Assembly (NCBI GenBank): GCA_947447975.1
Contig: CANFLU010000011.1
Span: forward strand, 1 to 64,000
Direction: 5' to 3'
DNA: 64,000 nt
Source: Comamonadaceae bacterium
GTDB lineage: Bacteria; Pseudomonadota; Gammaproteobacteria; Burkholderiales; Burkholderiaceae_C
Shown: positions 38,526-47,395 of the stretch, piece after piece
How positions within the stretch are numbered: position 1 is the first letter of the stretch
Layout of the letters: every line of letters starts with the position of its first letter
Program-made: the position numbers and the translations under genes
The notes under the pieces: generated by a model
What the model saw: the letters and a program-made list of their open reading frames with translations, nothing else
The model's database searches: none
Told to the model about the DNA's origin: nothing

Positions 38526-40034
38526 TTACAGCTTAGGCAGAGCGCCCCGCCATCCAGCCGACCATTGGGCCATGAGCTTGCGCACCAAGTCTGCCTGTTC
38601 GGGTAGCTTGGCGAGGTTTACGTTTTCCTGTGGGTCACTCTGGTGGTCGTACAGCTCGACGGCATCAATTTGTTTGGTATCGGCGGTGTGCACCCACACC
38701 GTAAAGCGGTAACGGTCGGTGCGCATGGCGTAACCCATCAGGTCGGCCTTGTCTTTACCAGCTTTGGGGCGCGGGTATTGGCTGAACACGGCTGGCTTCC
38801 AGTTGCGGTTTGGATCGTCGAGGACGGGTTTGAAGCTGCTGCCCTCTAGATGCTTGGGCAGCGGCAGGCCGGCCAGTTCGCTCAGCGTGGGGTAAATATC
38901 GACGAACTCCACCAAGGCCTTGGTATGGGTGTTGGCCGTCTTCATACCGGGCACTGACACGATCAGCGGCGCGTTGGTGTCGTTTTCGGTGTTGCCATGC
39001 TTGGCCCAGCCATCGTGCTCACCGAGCTTCCAGCCATGGTCACCCCAGAGTACGACGATGGTGTTTTTGCGCAAACCCAGGCGGTCCAGTTCGGCCAGCA
39101 TGCGGCCGACCTGGGCGTCGGTGTAGCTCACTGACGCGTAGTAGCCGTGCTTGAGACGGCGCGCCAGATCGTCGGGTAAATGGCCGTCCGGGATATCCTG
39201 GTACATGCGCAACTCGCCACCGGTGACCAAGTTACGGATGGCATAGTCCGGCGCGTCTTTGGGCGGATAGCGGTTAGGCGCCATCGGGATCTTGGCCGGA
39301 TCGTATAAATCCCAGTATTTCTTGGGTGCGACAAACGGCAGGTGCGGCCGGATCAGGCCTACCGCTAAGAAAAACGGTTCTTTTTTAGCGCCCAATTGGC
39401 CCAGAGTCTGGATCGCCAGGTCGGTCACTTTGCCGTCCGTGAAGGTGTCATCGGGTACGTCGGCCCCTTCAAGTACGGGGCCACGTACCTTGGATTTGGC
39501 TTTGGCGCTGGTCTTGGTCTTTGCGGCGTCGGGGCCGCCATCCGGGTCCTCCTCGGCGTCGCTGGCCTGGCCGGCATTGGCGATATCGGTGGCGTATTTA
39601 GGCGCCTTGGGGGTTTGCCAAGGGACCGACCAGGTCGGCGCATCGTCAAAGCCACCGTGGTAAATCTTGCCCATGCCCTGCACAAAATAGCCGTTTTGTT
39701 TGAAGTGCTGTCCTAGGGTGACCACCTCGGGCATGGCGGTGCGAAAGTGGGTGACCAAGTCCCAGACCTTGGTGGTGTCGGGGCGCGCGCCAGTCATCAA
39801 ACTCGTGCGCGAGGGCGAGCAGACCGCCTGCTGAACAAAGGCTTTATCAAACACCATGCCGCTTTTGGCCAGTTGGTCGATATGGGGGCTTTTGACCTCT
39901 TTGATGCCATAAGCACCCAACTCGGGGCGCAGGTCGTCGACGGCAATAAATAGGACATTGGGGCGCTCAGCCGCGTGGACCATGCCAGTAAGCGTGAGGG
40001 CCAGGGCTGCGCCCAGGGCGGTACCAAGTTTCAT
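38526..40034 (-). CDS. Exported S1-family sulfatase, iduronate-2-sulfatase-like (paralog A)
   Basis: Signal peptide MKLGTALGAALALTLTGMVHAA; sulfatase signature VCSPSRTSLMTGARPD; WGDHGWKLGEHDGWAKH. Confidence 0.92.
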   Translation of the reverse strand: MKLGTALGAALALTLTGMVHAAERPNVLFIAVDDLRPELGAYGIKEVKSPHIDQLAKSGMVFDKAFVQQAVCSPSRTSLMTGARPDTTKVWDLVTHFRTAMPEVVTLGQHFKQNGYFVQGMGKIYHGGFDDAPTWSVPWQTPKAPKYATDIANAGQASDAEEDPDGGPDAAKTKTSAKAKSKVRGPVLEGADVPDDTFTDGKVTDLAIQTLGQLGAKKEPFFLAVGLIRPHLPFVAPKKYWDLYDPAKIPMAPNRYPPKDAPDYAIRNLVTGGELRMYQDIPDGHLPDDLARRLKHGYYASVSYTDAQVGRMLAELDRLGLRKNTIVVLWGDHGWKLGEHDGWAKHGNTENDTNAPLIVSVPGMKTANTHTKALVEFVDIYPTLSELAGLPLPKHLEGSSFKPVLDDPNRNWKPAVFSQYPRPKAGKDKADLMGYAMRTDRYRFTVWVHTADTKQIDAVELYDHQSDPQENVNLAKLPEQADLVRKLMAQWSAGWRGALPKL

Positions 40035-40057
40035 GGAATAGTTGCTTTCTTTCAAAA

Positions 40058-41455
40058 TCACTGTGGGGCGACCGCCGCAAGCGGGGGTTTTTCGATGGGT
40101 GCCCAGGAGGGCGGTTTCATCTGGGCGCTCCAGCCGTTCCACAGCGCGCGCAGTTGGTCTAATTTTTGGGGTTCGCTGGCGGCCATATCGCGCTGTTCAC
40201 CCAGGTCGGTGCGCAGGTCAAACAAGCGCCATTGTTCGGCGTCTTTGATGAGCTTCCAATCGCCTTGTCGCAGGGCGCCACGCTTGCCTTGGCGCCAGTA
40301 CAAAGCATCGTGTACCGGCGCACTGGATTTGCCGGTTATCCAAGGCATCAGATCGACACCGTCCAGGCCCTGCGCCGGCATGGCCCCGGCCAGCGTGAGC
40401 GCGGTCGCGGTCATGTCAAAACCGCTGCTCATGCCGTCAAAGCTGCCCCCTGCCGCAATCGTGCCGGGCCAATACAGGATCGCCGGAACGCGAATACCGC
40501 CCTCCCAAAAAGTGGCCTTCCCGCCGCTCAAGGGGTAATTGCTGGAGGTCGTTTGGTGCACCGGCCCGCCGTTATCACTGATAAACACCACCAAGGTGTC
40601 GCGCTCCAGGCCTTCGGTTTTCAGCGTTTGCAGTACCGCGCCGACCTGGTCGTCCAGCGCCTCGACCATAGCGAGGTGGATGCGGCGCTTCTCGTCAGCG
40701 ATGTGGGCAAATCGCTGGTAGTAGGCGCGCGTGGTTTGCATGGGCACATGCGGGGCGTTAAACGCGAGCATGACGAAAAATGGATCGCTTTTATGGGCTC
40801 GGATAAAGTTGCTGGCCTCGGCGCCTAGCGCCTCGGTCAGGTGAGCGGGCAGTTCCACTGGCGTGCTTTGGCGCTGCAGGCGGTTGGTCCTCGCATCGGC
40901 CGCATCGGTGGCGTTGTACTGGGTGACGCCGTCAGCGGTGTAGGGATGGGTGCCGCCCAGAAAACCATAAAACGTGTCAAAACCCCGGGCGTTGGGATGG
41001 TGCTCGGGCTTGTAGCCTTGGTGCCATTTGCCAAACAATGCTGTTGCGTAGCCCTGGGTTTTGAGGCGCTCGGCTACCGTGGGCGTGTCCACTGGCAGAC
41101 CGAAATTGGGCCCGGAGCCGCCGGGGTTGTACTCAAAGCCCATGCGCTGCTGGTACACGCCGGTGAGCAAGGCAGCACGGCTGGGCGCGCACTCCGGGTG
41201 GTTGGCGTAGTACTGGGTAAAGCGCAGGCCCGAGGTGGCCAATGCGTCGATATGCGGCGAGCGCACTTCTTTATCTCCCTGCACGCCTAAGTCACCATAA
41301 CCCATGTCGTCGGCGATCAGGAAAATGATATTGGGCTTGCGGCCCGGCGTGGGCCCCTTACCCGACGCGGATGCGGCAAAACTGCTTGCGACGCTGCACA
41401 GGCAGAACGCCAACCAGAGCTTTGCCATCGTCTTGAAGCGCGGCTTGTAAATCAT
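40058..41455 (-). CDS. Exported S1-family arylsulfatase (GALNS-like)
   Basis: ECAPSRAALLTGVYQQRMG, DDMGYGDLGVQG, GKWHQGYKPEHHPNARGFD; start at 41455 (MIYKPRFKTMAKLW). Confidence 0.92.
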   Translation of the reverse strand: MIYKPRFKTMAKLWLAFCLCSVASSFAASASGKGPTPGRKPNIIFLIADDMGYGDLGVQGDKEVRSPHIDALATSGLRFTQYYANHPECAPSRAALLTGVYQQRMGFEYNPGGSGPNFGLPVDTPTVAERLKTQGYATALFGKWHQGYKPEHHPNARGFDTFYGFLGGTHPYTADGVTQYNATDAADARTNRLQRQSTPVELPAHLTEALGAEASNFIRAHKSDPFFVMLAFNAPHVPMQTTRAYYQRFAHIADEKRRIHLAMVEALDDQVGAVLQTLKTEGLERDTLVVFISDNGGPVHQTTSSNYPLSGGKATFWEGGIRVPAILYWPGTIAAGGSFDGMSSGFDMTATALTLAGAMPAQGLDGVDLMPWITGKSSAPVHDALYWRQGKRGALRQGDWKLIKDAEQWRLFDLRTDLGEQRDMAASEPQKLDQLRALWNGWSAQMKPPSWAPIEKPPLAAVAPQ

Positions 41456-41463
41456 GCTGTGTC

Positions 41464-42471
41464 TTAAGGTTGTGGCTTGGCGGCCGGGGCCGGGGCATCG
41501 CCCACGGTACGAAAGCCGATGTGCGAGGCGCCCAGGGCCAGGTCCTGACCGTGCCGCGCGCCTGGGCGGTAGCGCATGCAGTAGCCCGGCGCACATAAAA
41601 AGCTGCCGCCTTTGATCGTCGCCACCGGAACGCCTTTTTGCATCGGGTCATCGCCTTTGGCGCCCGCTTTGAGGGTGCGCGGACGCTTCTCGTAATAGGG
41701 GTCGACCGTCCACTCCCAGACGTTGCCAATCATGTCGTGCAGTCCGATGCTATTGGGGGCAAAACAGCCCACCGGGGCCAGGCCGGCGTAGCCATCAATG
41801 GCAGCATCTTGAAGCGGAAATTTGCCCTGCCAGGTGTTGGCCTGGCTGGGCTGCTCGTGGTCGTTGACACTGGCCGGGTCGGCGCCACGGGCGGCCCACT
41901 CCCACTCGATTTCGGTGGGCAAGCGCCGGCCGGCCCAGCGGGCGTAGGCTTGGGCGTCGGCCAGCACCACATGCACCACCGGGTAGTTGTCGCGGCCCTC
42001 GATACCCGAGTTCGGCCCTTCGGGGGCACGCCAGTAGGCGCCTGGGACAAAACTCCACCATGCGCTAACGTCATTGGCCAGTGCACGCTCGGCGTTCTTG
42101 AGCTGGAAAACAGCCGAGCCCGGCACCAACTGGTCGGGCGGAATGTCGGGGTAGGCGCGCGGGTCGGGGCGCTGCTCGGCGACCGTGACGTAGCCAGTGG
42201 CGGCTACAAACCGGGCAAATTGTCCGTTGGTCACCTCAAAGGCGTCCATCCAAAAGCCCTTGCGCAACTGCTCTTTGCGCAGCGGTCCCTCTTCCGGGAA
42301 GCGGTCATCGCCCATGGTAAAGCTGCCAGGTGCGACATAGACCTGCGCCTCGGGCGTGTACTCCTTACAGACTTTGACCGGCCGGGGAGCCACTTGCGCC
42401 TGCGGTGGCTCGGCCTTTTGGCAGGCCGCCACGCCAGCGACGACCAACGACACCGCGAGTAAGCGGCGCAT
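41464..42471 (-). CDS. Formylglycine-generating enzyme (SUMF1/FGE family), putative lipoprotein
   Basis: Catalytic region KGGSFLCAPGYCMRYRPGARHGQDLALGASHIGFRTV with both Cys; N-term MRRLLAVSLVVAGVAACQKAEPP resembles a lipobox signal. ORF open to 42492. Confidence 0.9.
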   Translation of the reverse strand: MRRLLAVSLVVAGVAACQKAEPPQAQVAPRPVKVCKEYTPEAQVYVAPGSFTMGDDRFPEEGPLRKEQLRKGFWMDAFEVTNGQFARFVAATGYVTVAEQRPDPRAYPDIPPDQLVPGSAVFQLKNAERALANDVSAWWSFVPGAYWRAPEGPNSGIEGRDNYPVVHVVLADAQAYARWAGRRLPTEIEWEWAARGADPASVNDHEQPSQANTWQGKFPLQDAAIDGYAGLAPVGCFAPNSIGLHDMIGNVWEWTVDPYYEKRPRTLKAGAKGDDPMQKGVPVATIKGGSFLCAPGYCMRYRPGARHGQDLALGASHIGFRTVGDAPAPAAKPQP

Positions 42472-42505
42472 CCAACAGTGGGTACAGTCCATGGTTTACT
42501 GAGCC

Positions 42506-43840
42506 TTAGTCTGCGTCGGGCAGGCCGCTGGCACGTACCTTGGGTTTTTTGTTTTCATGGCGACCACTTTCGCCGCCCTTGTCCACGATGCCGCCGGCCG
42601 GGTTGAGCTGCTGCAATGCCAGTTGCAAACGGCCGCGGGCGGCCAGGGCCGCCGGGTCTTTGCTGTCTTTGGGAACCAGGGTTTCAGCAAAAGGCGCATC
42701 GACCATGTCAAACAATTCGCCGTCGTGGGTGAGCTTGAAGTTTGCCTCGCGCACATACCAATTCCTGGCCAGCTGGACAAATGCCCATTCGCGCGGCTTG
42801 CCTTGGCCGCCTTGCAACTGGGGCGCAAAGCTGCGCCCGTCGATAGTGACGCCAGACGGTAATTTGGCACCTGCCAATTCCGCAAAGGTGGGCAGCAGAT
42901 CGCTAGAGTCGATGAGCTCGCTGGTCACTTTGCCAGCCGGTACCACACCGGGCCAGTTGACGATCAAGGGCACCAAGGCCCCGCCCTCTTGCATCGAACC
43001 TTTGCTGCCAAAAATTGCGCGTCCGCCAATCTTGGCAAACCGACTGGGGCCGCCAGCGGTGCCGTTATCGCCCATAAACACCAGCACGGTTTTTTCTCGC
43101 AACTTCAAACGATCGAGTTCGGCTACCAACTGGCCTACCAATTTGTCCATATAGGCGACGTTGTCGGCATACAGCGTTTTGCTCTCAGGCACACTGTCAG
43201 GTGTGGGCAGTATTTCGCTGTGCACGTGCGACATGGAGTAATGCACGAAAAAAGGTTTATCGCGGTTTTGCGTGATGAAATCGATCAGGTGTTTGTGCAA
43301 CACATCCGGCATGTACTCTTTATCCCGAAGGGGAATGGTTTTGCCATTGACCAAATAATCTTTGCCCTTGACCTGGGTGTTCCAATAAATACCGCTGCCT
43401 TTGAATTGCAAATAGTCATCAAAACCAAAATCGCCAGCGGTCAGCGGCAGTTGACCCCATTTGCCAATCATGGAGCTCACATAACCTGCGGACTTCAACA
43501 CCTTGGGCGTGAGTTGTTCGGAGGGCGAAAACACGTCGCCGCTGGCATCCTGGCTGGTCGCGCCCGTGCGAAATGGGTAGCGGCCACTCAATATCATGGC
43601 CCGCGACGGACCGCACAAGGGAAGCGTGTAACTGCGGGTATAGCGTGTGCCACCCTGCGCTAGCGCGTCAATATGGGGGGTTTTGTAATGGTCCGCGCCG
43701 TAGGCGCTGACCTCACCAGTTCCATAGTCATCGGCCAATATAAAAATAATATTGGGCTTGGCCGGCGCTGCAGCCAGGGCCGATGCCAGGAGGCCTAGCG
43801 TCACACACAGGGCAATCCCTATTTGCTTGAATTTCAACAT
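42506..43840 (-). CDS. Exported S1-family sulfatase (arylsulfatase A-like)
   Basis: LCGPSRAMILSGRYPFRTG; signal peptide MLKFKQIGIALCVTLGLLASALAAA; start may be 43840 or 43852. Confidence 0.9.
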   Translation of the reverse strand: MLKFKQIGIALCVTLGLLASALAAAPAKPNIIFILADDYGTGEVSAYGADHYKTPHIDALAQGGTRYTRSYTLPLCGPSRAMILSGRYPFRTGATSQDASGDVFSPSEQLTPKVLKSAGYVSSMIGKWGQLPLTAGDFGFDDYLQFKGSGIYWNTQVKGKDYLVNGKTIPLRDKEYMPDVLHKHLIDFITQNRDKPFFVHYSMSHVHSEILPTPDSVPESKTLYADNVAYMDKLVGQLVAELDRLKLREKTVLVFMGDNGTAGGPSRFAKIGGRAIFGSKGSMQEGGALVPLIVNWPGVVPAGKVTSELIDSSDLLPTFAELAGAKLPSGVTIDGRSFAPQLQGGQGKPREWAFVQLARNWYVREANFKLTHDGELFDMVDAPFAETLVPKDSKDPAALAARGRLQLALQQLNPAGGIVDKGGESGRHENKKPKVRASGLPDAD

Positions 43841-43910
43841 AAAAGGCCTCATCAAACGAAAGAAATGGGTAGATCGGTAAACGGCCAAAAGCTTCACACG
43901 CGCGAGGCAT

Positions 43911-45185
43911 TCAACTACCGCTTGCCTGGATTTTCAGCCACAAGAGGGGCTGCGTAATGGCGATATTACGTTGCACCTCATCGTCGGCACAATCGGGCTG
44001 CAACTGGCTCCATAACTGGAGTAAATCGCTGCGAAAAAATGCATTGCCACCAAACAGCAATGCGCTTTGTCGCATCGGCCAATATTGCCAGGCCTGCACA
44101 TCGGGCGCATAAGGCCACTGGCTCTTTTTGGCAATATAGGGGGCCAGGTAAGCCAGTCCCTTTTCCATACACCGCCCATCGGACAGCGTGAAATTCCACA
44201 GGTTTTCCGCCGGCGTCGACAACACTTGGCACAAAGCTGCCATATTGTCCAACTGAAACAGCGAATAGGCATAGGGCTTGGTGCGCTTGAGCTCCTCTGG
44301 GAAACTCCCATCGAGCGCCATTTGCGTACCGATGAAATTACGCTTGAACTGCGCTGCGGCCTGCGCCATGCGCGCCGGATCTTGGGTGAACCGCGCAAAT
44401 ACGGCCACCTGCAACCAATAGGCCACCGAATGGTTATTGCGCTCCTTGGCTTCGTCCTGCCCATTGGCGCTGCTGATCAGCCATTGCAGATAAGCGCTAA
44501 ACCACTCCTGTACCGCCGTCGCAACGGACGCCGGGAAACCAGGCAGTTTGGCAATCGCCTCTAGGGCCACCGGGATTTCGATGAGGTGCAAGGTATCAAT
44601 AATCCCAATGCCCCTGCCCTGCGATACACCCGGTATGGCCTGGGCATATTGCAAGTGCGGATTCATGCGGGTATTGGGGTGCACAAAAAATACCGCAAGC
44701 AATTGCGCTATCTTGTCCAGGTACTTTCGGGCACCAGGGGCCGACGGGCTCATCAAGGCGGCTGCGGCCAAGGCAGCTACCGCATCGCGCAGCGCGCGCA
44801 CCGCTAAGCGGTGGTCATTGAAATTACCGGGATTGCTTTGCCCATCGCGCCTTACAAAAGGAAGCCCGTCCGCGCTGTCAGGGTTGGGCCACCAATAATC
44901 GCCATTGGAGTAATAGTCATTCACATTGCCCGGACTCAGCGGGCTGGCGGTTTTCACAATCGTGACGGGTGCCATCCCCAAGGCTGCTTCGGCCGCGCGC
45001 GCAATGCGCACCCGATCGAGCTGCCCTACGTCCTGCCACCCCAAGCGCGTAGGCGCAGGATCGGTGACCGCGGCTTGGGCCACCTGCCATCGCAACCACA
45101 CAGGCAAAGACAACAGCAAAAAGCCCAGGCGACGGCGGATATTCAAGCCTTGGGCATTCACAAATAGTCTGCCGCCACGGTGCAC
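43911..45185 (-). CDS. Exported alginate-lyase-family polysaccharide lyase (paralog of 27191-28492)
   Basis: YWWPNPDSADGLPFVRRDGQ, TRMNPHLQYAQAIPGVSQGRGIGIIDT, RNNHSVAYWLQ; GTG start next to the upstream sulfatase stop. Confidence 0.82.
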   Translation of the reverse strand: MHRGGRLFVNAQGLNIRRRLGFLLLSLPVWLRWQVAQAAVTDPAPTRLGWQDVGQLDRVRIARAAEAALGMAPVTIVKTASPLSPGNVNDYYSNGDYWWPNPDSADGLPFVRRDGQSNPGNFNDHRLAVRALRDAVAALAAAALMSPSAPGARKYLDKIAQLLAVFFVHPNTRMNPHLQYAQAIPGVSQGRGIGIIDTLHLIEIPVALEAIAKLPGFPASVATAVQEWFSAYLQWLISSANGQDEAKERNNHSVAYWLQVAVFARFTQDPARMAQAAAQFKRNFIGTQMALDGSFPEELKRTKPYAYSLFQLDNMAALCQVLSTPAENLWNFTLSDGRCMEKGLAYLAPYIAKKSQWPYAPDVQAWQYWPMRQSALLFGGNAFFRSDLLQLWSQLQPDCADDEVQRNIAITQPLLWLKIQASGS

Positions 45186-46700
45186 TTACTGAACGACCGG
45201 CCTAGCCGCTTTCCATCCCGCGTTCAACTGCTCGCGCATGGATTTGACCAAAGCGGCGTGCTCCGGGCGCTGCGCGATGTTCAAGTTTTCGTCGGGGTCG
45301 GTCAGGTGGTCATAGAGTTCTAGGGCCACCACCTTGCTCAGGTCTGCGCGGTCTACCCACTGCACTATGCGGTAGCGATCATTAACCATGGCGTAGCCCA
45401 TCAGGGGGCTGCCGCCGGTCACATACGCGGTGCGGGGGTATTGGCTAAAGGCGACTTTTTTCCAGGGCATATCGGGTTTGTCCAGCAAGGGACGGAAACT
45501 GGTTCCCTCCAAATGCTTGGGCAGGGGCAAGCTGGCTAAATCCGACAAGGTCGGGAAAATATCCACCATTTCCACGATCGCGTTGCTTTTGGCACCCGTC
45601 GTTTTCATTCCCGGCGCCGAGATCAGCAAAGGCGCTTTGGTGTCGATTTCCATATTGGTGTGCTTGGTCCAGGCGTCATGCTCGCCGAGCTTCCAGCCAT
45701 GGTCACCCCACAAAACCACAATCGTGTTTTTGCGCAAATTGAGGCGGTCCAACTCGTCGAGCACCTTGCCCACCTGGGCGTCGGTATAGCTGATACCGGC
45801 GTAATAGCCATGCTTGAGCGAACGCGCCAAGTCCGGGGGAATGGAGGTTTCGGGAATACCGTGGTAATTGCGCAATTCGCCACCATACATGACCGCGTAT
45901 TCGGGCGCGCCGATGGGGCGGAAAGGGTTATGGGCCAACTCAATTTTGGCCGGATCGTACATATCCCAGTATTTTTTGGGCGAGACAAAAGGCAAATGCG
46001 GTTTCACAAACCCGACGGCGAGGAAAAAAGGCTCTTTTTTCTTGCTCATGTCACGCAGCGTTTGCGTCGCCAGTTCGGCCACCTTGCCGTCGGTGAAGGT
46101 GTTGTCCGGTACGTCGGCGCCTTCAAAGGCCGGGCCACGCATATTGACGCCGCTAGACGGACCGCCGTCCGCCGTTAAAGGCTCGGAGGCATTGCGCTTG
46201 GGTTTTTCCGTGGCTTTGAGTTGGTTCAGGCGTTCGTCTAAGGCGACGTTTTCAGGCAAGGCATATTTCACAGCCGGCGGGTTTTGCCAGGGCACGGACC
46301 AAGTGGGGGCATCGTCGTAGCCGCCATGAAAAATCTTGCCCATGCCCTGCACAAAGTAACCGTTATTTTTAAAGTGCTGGCCCAAGGTGACAATGTCCGG
46401 GGCGGCCTTGCGGAAGTGCGTGACCAAATCCCAGACTTTGGTGGTATCCGGGCGGGCGCCGGTCATCACGCTGGTGCGCGACGGTGAGCACACGGCCTGC
46501 TGCACGTAGGCGCGGTTGAAGGTTAGGCCCTCTTTGCCGATGCGGTCGATATTGGGGCTTTTTATGTAGTCTTTGCCGTAAATGCCGAGCTCCGGGCGCA
46601 GGTCGTCTACGACGATAAACACCACATTGGGACGCTCGGCCGCGAACGCCCAACTACTGGCTACACACAGGAAAGTAAAGGACAGGATGTGGCTCTTCAT
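45186..46700 (-). CDS. Exported S1-family sulfatase, iduronate-2-sulfatase-like (paralog B)
   Basis: Signal peptide MKSHILSFTFLCVASSWAFAA; VCSPSRTSVMTGARPDTTKVWDLVTHFR. Confidence 0.92.
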   Translation of the reverse strand: MKSHILSFTFLCVASSWAFAAERPNVVFIVVDDLRPELGIYGKDYIKSPNIDRIGKEGLTFNRAYVQQAVCSPSRTSVMTGARPDTTKVWDLVTHFRKAAPDIVTLGQHFKNNGYFVQGMGKIFHGGYDDAPTWSVPWQNPPAVKYALPENVALDERLNQLKATEKPKRNASEPLTADGGPSSGVNMRGPAFEGADVPDNTFTDGKVAELATQTLRDMSKKKEPFFLAVGFVKPHLPFVSPKKYWDMYDPAKIELAHNPFRPIGAPEYAVMYGGELRNYHGIPETSIPPDLARSLKHGYYAGISYTDAQVGKVLDELDRLNLRKNTIVVLWGDHGWKLGEHDAWTKHTNMEIDTKAPLLISAPGMKTTGAKSNAIVEMVDIFPTLSDLASLPLPKHLEGTSFRPLLDKPDMPWKKVAFSQYPRTAYVTGGSPLMGYAMVNDRYRIVQWVDRADLSKVVALELYDHLTDPDENLNIAQRPEHAALVKSMREQLNAGWKAARPVVQ

Positions 46701-46859
46701 GACAGACTCCCAACAAAACAAATGCGTTGAATGGGATGGTAATCGTTATCCTTTGCAAAAATCTAGGTAATAACCCTCATAATTTGGTAAAGACTCAGTG
46801 AATTTGGGACTTTCAGATCAGAATTCACCTAAGCTGTAAGAAGCAATGGAATTTTTAGG

Positions 46860-46869
46860 AAAACGTTTT
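46860..46869. promoter_or_regulatory. Possible variant LacI-family operator (AAAACGTTTT)
   Basis: Perfect 10-bp palindrome sharing the AAACGTTT core, in the divergent region between the sulfatase (start 46700) and the Sel1 gene. Confidence 0.4.
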
Positions 46870-46873
46870 ATGA

Positions 46874-47395
46874 ATGCTTGCCAGCAGTTTTTGCATGGCT
46901 AGAACTGCTAGCCCAATAGCGCGACGATGGCTAGGGATCCTATTTTTCCTGGCCACTTGCCATGGCGCGGCGGCGCCCGCCGGGGACGGCCATCGCACCA
47001 CGCAGCATGCACAAGCACAAGCACAATATGCAAACGCATTGCGTTATGAGGAGGGCATAGGCACCGCCCCTGACCCGGCACAGGCCATGCAATGGTACGC
47101 GCGGGCCGCACGCGCGGGACATGCCGCCGCGCAAAATAATTTGGGCGCTCTGTATTTTGTCCAGGGCAGCTACAAGCAGGCCCTCTATTGGTACCGTCGT
47201 GCCGCCCACCATGGCAATGCCAACGCGCAATTCAATCTTGGCTTGGTGTACGAGCTGGGGCGAGTCCTTCCCCCTGACCGAGCAAAAGCGCAATATTGGT
47301 ACAAATTGGCCGCGGCCCAGGGGCATTGGGATGCCCAATACAACCTCGCCCGGCTCAATGACGACGACTTACCACCCCTGCCCCCTAGCCCATGA
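46874..47395 (+). CDS. Secreted Sel1/TPR-like repeat protein
   Basis: Sel1-type repeats: YANALRYEEGIGTAPDPAQAMQWYARAARAGHAAAQNNLGALYFVQGSYKQALYWYRRAAHHGNANAQFNLGLVYELG. Confidence 0.8.
   Translation: MLASSFCMARTASPIARRWLGILFFLATCHGAAAPAGDGHRTTQHAQAQAQYANALRYEEGIGTAPDPAQAMQWYARAARAGHAAAQNNLGALYFVQGSYKQALYWYRRAAHHGNANAQFNLGLVYELGRVLPPDRAKAQYWYKLAAAQGHWDAQYNLARLNDDDLPPLPPSP

Noticed and set aside
41638-42462. 274-aa plus-strand ORF opposite the FGE gene
   Set aside because: Shadow ORF; the minus strand carries the complete FGE catalytic motif.
46738-46751. GGTAATCGTTATCC dyad upstream of sulfatase paralog B
   Set aside because: Only partly symmetric and does not match the TAAACGTTTA core; not counted as an operator.
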